Assembly (NCBI GenBank): GCA_004000625.1
Contig: SAUS01000006.1
Coordinates: forward strand, 1 to 57,028
Reading direction: 5' to 3'
DNA from: Candidatus Cibiobacter qucibialis
Lineage (GTDB): Bacteria > Bacillota > Clostridia > Oscillospirales > Ruminococcaceae
DNA length: 57,028 bases
The position numbers were made by a program, and so were the translations under genes. Shown here in pieces: positions 8,412 to 15,036 of this stretch; the first letter of the stretch is position 1, and each line of letters begins with the position of its first letter. The notes under the pieces were generated by a model, which saw nothing but the letters and a program-made list of their open reading frames with translations, was not told the DNA's origin and did no database searches.

Positions 8412-9626
8412 TTACATTTCCACGATGGTGGCGCAGCCCATGCCGCCGCCGATGCACAGGGTAGCCAGGCCCTTGTGTGCGCCGCGATGCTTCATGGCGT
8501 ACAGCAGGGTGACAAGGATACGAGCGCCGGAAGCGCCAACGGGATGGCCCAGAGCAATGGCGCCGCCGTTGACGTTCAGCTTTGCCTGGTCAAAGTGCAG
8601 AGCCTGGCCGACTGCAACAGACTGTGCAGCGAATGCTTCGTTGGCTTCGATGAGGTCCATATCATCAACGGTCAGGCCGGTCTTTGCCATAACCTTCTTG
8701 GTTGCGGCGATGGGGCCCAGACCCATGACTTCCGGCTCAACACCAGCCAGTGCACCGGCAACCCAGGTAGCCAGAGGCTCAACACCCAGCTCCTTGGCCT
8801 TTTCTTCGCTCATGACAACCAGAGCAGCTGCGCCATCGTTGATGGCGGAGGAGTTTGCAGCGGTAACGATACCATCCTTCTTGAAGCAGGGCTTCAGCTT
8901 GCCCAGAACTTCCATGGAGCTCAGGCGGGGGCCTTCATCGGTATCAAACACGGTGTCACCCTTCTTGCCCTTGATGACAACGGGAACGATCTCATCCTTG
9001 AAAGCGCCGTCAGCGATAGCCTTGGCTGCCTTCTCCTGAGAATGGTAAGAGAACTCATCCAGCATCTCACGGGTGATGGGGCTGTAGCCGTACTTCTTCT
9101 GGTAGGTTTCGTTGGTGCAGACATTCTCGGCGGTCATGCCCATGTGCATGTTGCAGCCGGTTGCATCCCACAGAGCATCGTTAACCATGGTGTCCACCAG
9201 CTCGCTCTTGCCCATGGGGTAGCCCATGCGGTAGCCGTAACGGCCCTTCATCATAGCGAACGGAGCCATATCCATGTTTTCCATACCACCTGCAACAACG
9301 ATGTCAGCATCGCCTGCTTCGATCATCTGGGCAGCCATGTTCACACAGTTCAGGCCAGAGCCGCAGACAACGTTGACGGTGACAGCGGGGGTCTCGATGG
9401 GCAGGCCGGCTTTCAGAGAAGCCTGGCGTGCAACGTTCTGGCCCAGACCAGCCTGGATAACACAGCCCATGTAAACGTGGTCAACCTGCTCCGGCTTGAC
9501 ATTGGCGCGGTTCAGGGCTTCCTTAATGACGATGGAGCCCAGCTCTGCAGCAGGAACATTGGCCAGGGTGCCGCCGAACTTGCCGATAGCAGTACGGCAT
9601 GCGGATGCGATAACGATTTTCTTCAT
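8412..9626 (-). CDS. thlA: acetyl-CoA C-acetyltransferase (thiolase)
   Basis: The 404-residue biosynthetic thiolase condenses two acetyl-CoA to acetoacetyl-CoA, the entry step of the butyrate route. The acyl-enzyme Cys is C88 in NVVCGSGLNCV; the C-terminal GHPVGASGARI motif and the second catalytic Cys in LCIGGGMGCA are intact. The length is slightly above the usual 392 or so. AGGAGG precedes the ATG. It lies 99 bp downstream of coaD on the same strand with no terminator between them, so it may be read from the coaD promoter; no strong promoter of its own is visible (the best candidate is TTGTCG near 9700 with a poor -10). Confidence 0.96.
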   Translation of the reverse strand: MKKIVIASACRTAIGKFGGTLANVPAAELGSIVIKEALNRANVKPEQVDHVYMGCVIQAGLGQNVARQASLKAGLPIETPAVTVNVVCGSGLNCVNMAAQMIEAGDADIVVAGGMENMDMAPFAMMKGRYGYRMGYPMGKSELVDTMVNDALWDATGCNMHMGMTAENVCTNETYQKKYGYSPITREMLDEFSYHSQEKAAKAIADGAFKDEIVPVVIKGKKGDTVFDTDEGPRLSSMEVLGKLKPCFKKDGIVTAANSSAINDGAAALVVMSEEKAKELGVEPLATWVAGALAGVEPEVMGLGPIAATKKVMAKTGLTVDDMDLIEANEAFAAQSVAVGQALHFDQAKLNVNGGAIALGHPVGASGARILVTLLYAMKHRGAHKGLATLCIGGGMGCATIVEM

Positions 9627-9725
9627 AAGAAACAGCCTCCTAAAAATATGAATCTTATTTAGACGGTTGGGAATCCTTTGTATCTTTACAGGCCTTAGCG
9701 ACCCGACAAAGCACGTTTTTGGGGG

Positions 9726-10214
9726 TCAAACTTTACCCTCACGGATTTTTTTCTTCAGGGCAGCTTCCACATTGGGGGTAACGAACTTGGAAACATCGTG
9801 GTTGTAATGGGCAGCCTCCCGCACAATGGTGGAGGAAAGGTAGCTCCATTTCAGGGACGTTGACAGAAACACGGTTTCGATCCCCGGGCAGAGCGCGTGA
9901 TTGGTGTGCGCCAGCTGGATCTCGTTTTCAAAATCCGTTACGGCGCGCAGCCCCCGCACCATTACGGTGGCGTGCTGCTGTTGGGCAAAGTTGACTGTCA
10001 GGCCGTCAAAGCTCATCACCTTGACATTGGGGATATCCTTGCAGCATTCCCGCAGCATCTCTTCCCTTTCCTTCACGGTAAACAACGGGGTTTTGGCGCT
10101 GTTGTTTAGCACGGCAACGATCAGGGTATCAAACATGCGGGAACTGCGTTTGATAATATCCAGGTGGCCGCGTGTAACGGGGTCAAAGCTGCCGGGATAC
10201 ATTGCAATGGGCAT
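9726..10214 (-). CDS. coaD: phosphopantetheine adenylyltransferase
   Basis: The 162-residue protein catalyses the penultimate step of CoA synthesis, adenylating 4'-phosphopantetheine. The nucleotidyltransferase motif GSFDPVTRGHLDII (TRGH at residues 14-17) and the C-terminal YLSSTIVREAA motif are present, and the length is exactly that of the family. Its position immediately upstream of thlA on the same strand puts CoA synthesis beside a pathway whose intermediates are all CoA esters. It carries a long 5' region (to about 10395) with Rex-like palindromes and a possible structured leader. Cotranscription with the butyrate genes is inferred from the absence of a terminator. Confidence 0.96.
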   Translation of the reverse strand: MPIAMYPGSFDPVTRGHLDIIKRSSRMFDTLIVAVLNNSAKTPLFTVKEREEMLRECCKDIPNVKVMSFDGLTVNFAQQQHATVMVRGLRAVTDFENEIQLAHTNHALCPGIETVFLSTSLKWSYLSSTIVREAAHYNHDVSKFVTPNVEAALKKKIREGKV

Positions 10215-10242
10215 AATCTTTAGTTCCTCTGCAGTGCCAAAG

Positions 10243-10260
10243 CTGTTAAAAATCTAACAG
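10243..10260. promoter_or_regulatory. Rex-like palindrome 1 (coaD leader)
   Basis: CTGTTAAAAATCTAACAG is an inverted repeat of CTGTTA around six bases, 29 bp before the coaD start codon. It matches 11 of the 14 fixed positions of the clostridial Rex box TTGTTAANNNNTTAACAA. Binding is inferred. Confidence 0.5.
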
Positions 10261-10264
10261 TCCT

Positions 10265-10395
10265 GGGCGGAAATAAAAGCACCATGCGCGCCGCGCGTTT
10301 AATGGGCGGGCCTTAACCCCCGCCGCAGACCGTACCGCCTGCCTGGTGCCGCAAGTGAACTCCGGCTCCTATTTCAGGGTTCCGCTTAGCTCACA
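10265..10395 (-). ncRNA. candidate structured leader or small RNA upstream of coaD
   Basis: Transcription from the promoter at 10402-10430 would produce a GC-rich RNA. It closes with GCACCA...TGGTGC (about 10348-10275) followed by TTTTATTT, and has internal stems around GGCGGG...CCCGCC and GCGC-GGC-GCGC. It could be a terminated small RNA or an attenuated coaD leader. I could not assign it to 6S, SRP, tmRNA or any riboswitch class by eye. Confidence 0.35.
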
Positions 10396-10401
10396 CTTAT
10401 A

Positions 10402-10430
10402 GTTTTACACTTTTGTTAAGCTTTTGTCAA
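10402..10430 (-). promoter_or_regulatory. predicted promoter for coaD and the butyrate genes
   Basis: On the minus strand a perfect -35 TTGACA (10430-10425) lies 17 bp from TAAAAC (10407-10402). The -35 is covered by the Rex-like palindrome 10413-10430. Confidence 0.55.
10413..10430. promoter_or_regulatory. Rex-like palindrome 2, overlapping the -35
   Basis: TTGTTAAGCTTTTGTCAA matches 12 of 14 fixed positions of TTGTTAANNNNTTAACAA and overlaps the minus-strand -35 hexamer. Occupancy there would block RNA polymerase, as expected for a redox repressor of butyrate genes. Confidence 0.5.
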
Positions 10431-10438
10431 TGGCTTAT

Positions 10439-10456
10439 CTGTTAAAAATCCGACAA
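10439..10456. promoter_or_regulatory. Rex-like site 3 (weaker)
   Basis: CTGTTAAAAATCCGACAA shares its left 11 bases with palindrome 1 and matches about 10 of 14 fixed positions of the Rex box. It lies 8 bp from palindrome 2. It may be a degenerate second operator or chance. Confidence 0.3.
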
Positions 10457-10536
10457 AAGTTTCTGGACTGTTTCAGTGGAATGTACAAAATCCACCCGAT
10501 TTGCACGTTTTGGGGGCAAAAAATGAACTTTATTGG

Positions 10537-10564
10537 TTGACAAGCGTCAATATAATGTTAAAAT
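10537..10564 (+). promoter_or_regulatory. predicted promoter of but, with overlapping inverted repeat
   Basis: TTGACA (10537-10542) is followed after 16 bp by TAAAAT (10559-10564). The -35 lies within the inverted repeat TTGAC-AAGC-GTCAA (10537-10550), a possible operator. A TATAAT at 10551-10556 has no good -35. The 219-nt leader to the but start holds GC-rich inverted segments (10580-10690) but no recognised riboswitch. Confidence 0.5.
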
Positions 10565-10783
10565 AATATCAATGGTTGTGGTGCTGTGCCGCCATTCTTC
10601 CGGCGGGGCTCCCCCGCTGCGGGCAGCGCGCCACGCCACCGGGCGGCTGATTTTCAGGCATCCGCACTGTGCGTACCGCCAGAGCAGCGTACCGCCCCAT
10701 AAATATTATATAAATAGGTAAGCAAATCCGCAAAGATTGCATAAGCAGTTTTTGCGGAATGAACAAAGGAGCTGTTTGTAGAA

Positions 10784-12130
10784 ATGGATTTTAACACTGT
10801 TTATGCACAGAAACTGACAACGGCCGACCGCGTTGCCGCTTTGGTCAAGGATGACGATTGGGTCGATTACGGCTGGGCCATCGGCACCCCTGTCAGCTTT
10901 GACGCTGCTTTGGCCAAGCGCCTGCCGGAGCTGCACGGGATTAAATTCCGCGGCGGCATCCTGTGCCATGTGCCGGAAATCTTCAAGATTGAAAATCAGG
11001 CAGAGCACTTCTGCTGGAACAGCTGGCATATGGGCGGCATTGAGCGCAAGGCCGTTGCCGCCGGTTACGCTTACTATTCTCCCCTGCGCTACTCCGAGCT
11101 GCCGCGCTACTACCGCGAAAGCCCCGACCCGCTGAACATTGCGGTGTTTGTGGTTGCCCCCATGGATAGCCACGGCTACTTCAACCTCGGCCCCTGCGCC
11201 AGCCATCTGGCCGATGCTGCCCGCAAGGCCGACAAGGTGTTTGTGGAAGTGAACAAGAACATGCCGGTCTGCCTGGGCGGCTACGACAACTGCCTGCACA
11301 TTTCCCAGGTTGACGGCATTATCGAGGGTGACAACCCGCCGATCGACCAGCTGGGCGGCGGCGGTGCCCCCACCGAAGTTGACCAGGCTGTTGCCCGCCT
11401 GGTGGTGGACCGCATCCCCAACGGCGCCTGCCTGCAGCTTGGCATCGGCGGCATGCCCAACGCCATCGGCGCCATGATTGCCGAGAGCGACCTGAAAGAT
11501 TTGGGCGTACATACCGAGATGTATGTGGACTCTTTTGTAGATATGGCAAAGGCTGGCCGCATTACCGGCCGCTGTAAGAACATTGACAACGGCCGCCAGG
11601 TCTATGCGTTCGGTGCCGGCACCCAAAAGATGTACGACTACCTGGATAACAATCCGGAGTGTATGTCTGTACCCGTTGATTACACCAACGATGTGCGGGT
11701 GATCAGCAGCCTGGATAACTTTATCTCCATCAACAACGCCATTGACGTTGACCTGTATGGCCAGGTGAACGCCGAAAGCAGCGGCACCCGTGCCATTTCC
11801 GGTGCAGGCGGTCAGCTGGACTTTGTGCTGGGTGCCTATCTTTCCAAGGGTGGCAAGAGCTTCATCTGCCTGTCCTCCACCTTCTTTAACAAAAAGACCG
11901 GCCAAAACGAAAGCCGCATCCGTCCCACGCTGCACCCCGGCAGTGTTGTGACCGATACCCGCGCCAACACCGATTATCTGGTGACCGAGTACGGCGTTGC
12001 CCGCCTGAAGGGCCTGACCGCCTGGGAGCGTGCCGAAGCCCTGATCAACATTGCCCACCCAGATTTCCGTGAGCAGCTGATTGCCGACGCCGAAAAGATG
12101 GGCCTGTGGCGCAAGAGCAGCAAGCGCTGA
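10784..12130 (+). CDS. but: butyryl-CoA:acetate CoA-transferase
   Basis: The 448-residue protein is a family I-type acetyl-CoA hydrolase/transferase of the But/4-hydroxybutyrate CoA-transferase group. It moves CoA from butyryl-CoA to acetate, releasing butyrate, the last step in gut butyrate producers that lack butyrate kinase. Diagnostic segments are WAIGTPVSFDAALAKRLPEL, the glycine-rich LQLGIGGMPNAIGA (about 218-230), GVHTEMYVDSFVDM with the probable catalytic Glu near 245, and GQVNAESSGTRAISGAGGQLDFV (two motifs, near 326-348). It diverges from coaD-thlA across a shared regulatory region, so both halves of the pathway could respond to one regulator. GGAG precedes the ATG. It could in principle be a close acyl-CoA transferase paralogue, but the nearby pathway genes favour But. 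Confidence 0.92.
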   Translation: MDFNTVYAQKLTTADRVAALVKDDDWVDYGWAIGTPVSFDAALAKRLPELHGIKFRGGILCHVPEIFKIENQAEHFCWNSWHMGGIERKAVAAGYAYYSPLRYSELPRYYRESPDPLNIAVFVVAPMDSHGYFNLGPCASHLADAARKADKVFVEVNKNMPVCLGGYDNCLHISQVDGIIEGDNPPIDQLGGGGAPTEVDQAVARLVVDRIPNGACLQLGIGGMPNAIGAMIAESDLKDLGVHTEMYVDSFVDMAKAGRITGRCKNIDNGRQVYAFGAGTQKMYDYLDNNPECMSVPVDYTNDVRVISSLDNFISINNAIDVDLYGQVNAESSGTRAISGAGGQLDFVLGAYLSKGGKSFICLSSTFFNKKTGQNESRIRPTLHPGSVVTDTRANTDYLVTEYGVARLKGLTAWERAEALINIAHPDFREQLIADAEKMGLWRKSSKR

Positions 12131-12158
12131 TCCGTTGTTTTTTATTCTGTTTGTATCC

Positions 12159-12201
12159 GCCAAAAATTGGCTTGACAAACTGTGTGCCGGTGTGATACAG
12201 T
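12159..12201 (+). promoter_or_regulatory. promoter of fhs with upstream palindrome
   Basis: TTGACA (12172-12177) and an extended -10 TGaTACAGT (12193-12201) are 18 bp apart. The palindrome GCCAA-aaa-TTGGC (12159-12171) abuts the -35 and could be an operator or the remains of a weak but terminator. Confidence 0.65.
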
Positions 12202-12207
12202 AACAAT

Positions 12208-12295
12208 AACGCAGGGCCGCTGACTGACGGAATCTGGTGGGCATGACCACCGGGGAAGCGGGCTATTCCCTGCATTAAGCCGACCGTCTGGGCTG
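12208..12295 (+). promoter_or_regulatory. ZTP (pfl motif) riboswitch
   Basis: The leader shows the conserved pfl-motif elements in order: GGGCCGCTGACTGACGGA at the start, the stem GGTGGG...ACCACC, the GGGGAAGCGGG segment, and CCGNCUGGGC, which forms the pseudoknot. This class senses ZTP/ZMP, the signal of 10-formyl-THF shortage, and is well known upstream of fhs. The final CTGGGCT overlaps the terminator stem, so ligand binding should prevent termination. Confidence 0.88.
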
Positions 12296-12335
12296 CATAC
12301 ACTGATGTATGGTGTACGCAGCCCTTTATTTTTTG
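12286..12335 (+). terminator. expression-platform terminator of the ZTP riboswitch
   Basis: GGGCTGCATAC (12290-12300) pairs with GTGTACGCAGCCC (12312-12324), followed by TTTATTTTTT. The 5' arm shares bases with the riboswitch pseudoknot, the usual ON-switch architecture. Confidence 0.88.
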
Positions 12336-12353
12336 TAAACGGAGGAATGCCAC

Positions 12354-14021
12354 ATGCTGAGCGACATTGTAATTGCACAGGCAGCCAAAATGCTGCCCAT
12401 TGCCAAAGTAGCTGAAAAACTGGGCCTTACGGACGAGGATCTGATTCCTTATGGCCGTTACAAAGCCAAGGTCAACCACAAGTTGATCCACAGTGACCGC
12501 CCAGACGGCAAGCTGATCCTGGTGACCGCCATCAGCCCCACCCCTGCTGGCGAGGGAAAAACCACCACCAGTGTTGGCCTGGCGGACGCCCTGAACGCCA
12601 TGGGTAAAAAGACGATGCTCTGCCTGCGTGAGCCCTCCCTTGGGCCCGTGTTCGGTGTAAAGGGCGGCGCTGCGGGCGGCGGTTACGCCCAGGTTGTGCC
12701 CATGGAAGATATCAACCTGCACTTTACCGGCGATATTCACGCCATTGGCACCGCAAACAACCTGTTGGCTGCCATGATCGACAACTCCATCCAGCAGGGC
12801 AACCCGCTGAACATTGACCCCCGCCGCATCGCCTGGAAGCGCTGCATGGACATGAATGACCGCCAGCTGCGCTTTATTGTGGACGGCCTGGGCGGCAAGG
12901 TGAACGGCACCCCGCGTGAGGACGGCTTTGACATCACCGTTGCCAGCGAGGTCATGGCGATCTTCTGCCTGGCCACCGACCTGGCCGACCTGAAAGACCG
13001 CCTGAGCCGCATTGTGTGTGCTTATACTTACGATGGCCAGCCGGTCACTGCGGGGCAGATCGGCGCAGCAGGCGCAATGGCGGCTTTGCTGAAAGATGCC
13101 ATTGACCCCAACCTGGTCCAGACGCTGGAAAACAACCCCGCCATCATCCACGGCGGTCCCTTTGCCAACATTGCCCACGGCTGCAACAGCGTGACTGCCA
13201 CCAAACTGAGCCTGAAGCTGGCCGATTACGTTGTGACTGAAGCAGGCTTTGGTGCCGACCTGGGCGCTGAAAAGTTCCTGGATATCAAGTGCCGCATGGC
13301 GGACCTGCACCCCTCTGCGGTGGTTCTGGTTGCCACCGTCCGTGCGCTGAAATCCCACGGCGGCGTTACCAAGCCGGATTTGAACAAGCCTAACGTGGAG
13401 GCCGTCCGCAAGGGCGCGGCCAACCTGGAGCGCCACATTGACAACATCAAGAACGGCTTTGGCCTGCCCGTCTGCGTTGCCATCAACGCTTTCCCCACCG
13501 ACACGCCGGAAGAGATGGCCGTAATCGAGGAAGTATGCGCCAAGGCGGGCGTCAAGTGCGCCCTGTCCGAAGTGTTCGCCAAGGGCGGCGAGGGGGGCAA
13601 AGCCCTGGCCGAGACCGTTCTTTCCATCATGCCGGAAGCCCCCCAGCCCATCCAGTACACCTACGATCTGGGCGCTTCTCTGCCGGAGAAGATCGAAGCA
13701 GTTGCCAAAAAAATCTACCGTGCTAACGGCGTGACCTACACTCCCGCCGCCAAGAAGATGCTGGACGACCTGGCCGCCATGGGCTACGGCGAGCTGCCTG
13801 TCTGCATTGCCAAAACGCAGTATTCTTTCAGCGATAACGCCAAGCTGACCGGCGCCCCCACCGGCTTTAAAATGAATGTACGCGAAGTGCGCCTTTCCGC
13901 CGGTGCTGGGTTTGTGGTCGTCATCTGCGGCAGCATTATGACGATGCCCGGCCTTCCCAAGCACCCCGCCGCCATGGATATTGATGTGGACGCAGAAGGC
14001 CGCATTACCGGGTTGTTCTGA
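12354..14021 (+). CDS. fhs: formate-tetrahydrofolate ligase
   Basis: The 555-residue formyl-THF synthetase joins formate to THF with ATP, feeding purine and one-carbon metabolism. The P-loop SPTPAGEGKTTTSVGL (residues 61-76) and conserved segments REPSLGPVFGVKGGAAGGGY (20 residues), TVASEVMAIFCLATDL and VREVRLSAGAGFVVVICGSI are intact, and the length is standard. GGAGG lies 8 bp before the ATG. Expression is predicted to be controlled by the ZTP riboswitch just upstream, which couples it to folate and purine status. It is monocistronic, closed by the terminator at 14065-14110. Confidence 0.97.
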   Translation: MLSDIVIAQAAKMLPIAKVAEKLGLTDEDLIPYGRYKAKVNHKLIHSDRPDGKLILVTAISPTPAGEGKTTTSVGLADALNAMGKKTMLCLREPSLGPVFGVKGGAAGGGYAQVVPMEDINLHFTGDIHAIGTANNLLAAMIDNSIQQGNPLNIDPRRIAWKRCMDMNDRQLRFIVDGLGGKVNGTPREDGFDITVASEVMAIFCLATDLADLKDRLSRIVCAYTYDGQPVTAGQIGAAGAMAALLKDAIDPNLVQTLENNPAIIHGGPFANIAHGCNSVTATKLSLKLADYVVTEAGFGADLGAEKFLDIKCRMADLHPSAVVLVATVRALKSHGGVTKPDLNKPNVEAVRKGAANLERHIDNIKNGFGLPVCVAINAFPTDTPEEMAVIEEVCAKAGVKCALSEVFAKGGEGGKALAETVLSIMPEAPQPIQYTYDLGASLPEKIEAVAKKIYRANGVTYTPAAKKMLDDLAAMGYGELPVCIAKTQYSFSDNAKLTGAPTGFKMNVREVRLSAGAGFVVVICGSIMTMPGLPKHPAAMDIDVDAEGRITGLF

Positions 14022-14064
14022 TGGCGTTTTATCCCTGAAACAGCTTAAATTTACATAATATGCC

Positions 14065-14110
14065 AAAAAGCTCCGCAGCAAAGGCAAATGCCCAGCTGCG
14101 GAGCTTTTGT
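14065..14110. terminator. bidirectional terminator after fhs
   Basis: AAAAGCTCCGCAGC pairs with GCTGCGGAGCTTTT with a 15-nt loop. A- and T-tracts on both sides allow it to serve fhs (plus) and the PsiE-like gene (minus). Confidence 0.9.
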
Positions 14111-14143
14111 TCTGGCTGATTTTTGTTTTTGCAGCACAGTGGC

Positions 14144-14659
14144 TTATTTTTCGCTCTCCCCTGCCGTATCCTGTTTTTCCATCTCCTCAATATCCGGTGC
14201 CTTGCGGCCGCCGGGCATGGTTGCACCAAACGCCGGAACAAACAAGAACTTGCGCACAAAGAAGATGAGCGCAATGGATGCCACGCTGATAAAGTTTTCC
14301 ACTGCCGATTCATGCCCAACGATCATATGGCGGGCAATGGCATACAGCAGCACTTCCAGCGCACTGCCGGGGCTGTGCTTGGCAAGCATCTTGATGAACT
14401 CGATGCCGATGACGATATCCAGCGCGCGCTGCAAAAACAGGCTGATTTCCACTTCATTGGTATCCACCAGCAGACCGGGCAGCATTTTGATCAGCGGCAC
14501 CACCGCCAGCATCAACGCCACCACAACCAGCAGCGAAATGCCCACTTCCAGCAGGCCGGCCAACTCGGCCAGCTGGTCACGAAAGATGCGTTTCACGCGT
14601 TCTTCCCCGTTATGCAGCACCGTGCGGGAAAAATGGGGGTGTTTGTTGTTTGTATTCAT
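14144..14659 (-). CDS. PsiE-family (phosphate-starvation-inducible E-like) membrane protein
   Basis: The predicted inner-membrane protein has 171 residues and three to four hydrophobic segments (about 32-62, 77-95, 104-122, 128-142). The segments GIEFIKMLAKHSPGSALEVL, YAIARHMIVGHESAVENF and ASIALIFFVRKFL resemble the PsiE family, whose function is unknown despite the phosphate-starvation name. The tail is charged (EEMEKQDTAGESEK). A -10 with TG extension lies at 14748-14756. It stands between two terminators and is probably monocistronic. Confidence 0.72.
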   Translation of the reverse strand: MNTNNKHPHFSRTVLHNGEERVKRIFRDQLAELAGLLEVGISLLVVVALMLAVVPLIKMLPGLLVDTNEVEISLFLQRALDIVIGIEFIKMLAKHSPGSALEVLLYAIARHMIVGHESAVENFISVASIALIFFVRKFLFVPAFGATMPGGRKAPDIEEMEKQDTAGESEK

Positions 14660-14747
14660 GTTTCTACTCCCTTGGGGTGTATCTTAAAAGCTGAAAATAC
14701 AGCCCGTTTCTCTGTTTTCCGATACACCTGTTTTGCTTGTTGCTTGT

Positions 14748-14756
14748 ATTATAGCA
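14748..14756 (-). promoter_or_regulatory. extended -10 promoter of the PsiE-like gene
   Basis: On the minus strand TGCTATAAT is a perfect extended -10. No good -35 is visible, which such promoters can tolerate. Confidence 0.55.
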
Positions 14757-14804
14757 GATAACCGCTGCCGCGTACTGCATAAAATTTTATATCAGGTGTT
14801 ATGC

Positions 14805-14846
14805 AAAACGCCCGCCGCACAGCAACGTGCGGCAGGCGCTTTTTTG
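14805..14846. terminator. terminator downstream of the G5/3D gene
   Basis: CGCCCGCCGCAC pairs with GTGCGGCAGGCG, with A/T-tracts on both sides. On the minus strand it ends the G5/3D transcript. A MITE copy has inserted between the stop codon and this terminator. Confidence 0.85.
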
Positions 14847-14864
14847 TCTGCTGTTTATTTTTAT

Positions 14865-15036
14865 GGCAATACCGCATAATTCTAAGTGCCGATACGGCGA
14901 GCGAGGTGCGGCAGATGCCAAGCCAAAAGCGCAGATAATACTGGATGTATTATCGAGCATTTTGGCAACGCAGATGCCGTGCCGCAGCTGCCGGAGCGGT
15001 GCTTAAGCCGCAAGGCGGGAATTGTGCGGTGTTGCC
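14865..15036 (+). mobile_element. MITE-like palindromic element, copy 2 (complete, 172 bp)
   Basis: The termini GGCAATACCGCATAATTC and GAATTGTGCGGTGTTGCC are an 18-bp inverted repeat with two T/G differences. The centre pairs as GCCAAAA-gcgca-GATAATAC-tggat-GTATTATC-gagca-TTTTGGC, so the whole element folds back on itself. It is flanked by the 4-bp duplication TTAT (14861-14864 and 15037-15040). It carries no gene. Confidence 0.93.

Noticed and set aside
7683..9662. Open frame of 659 codons on the plus strand opposite crt and thlA
   Set aside because: Antisense to two well-supported enzymes; low-complexity His/Gln/Gly translation.
10265..10395. 6S RNA or SRP RNA in the coaD leader
   Set aside because: Size and some pairing are suggestive, but I could not find the conserved 6S central bubble or the SRP GGAA tetraloop region, so it is left unassigned.
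12045..14087. Open frame of 680 codons on the minus strand opposite fhs and the but end
   Set aside because: It runs through the ZTP riboswitch and its terminator and has the composition of a shadow frame.
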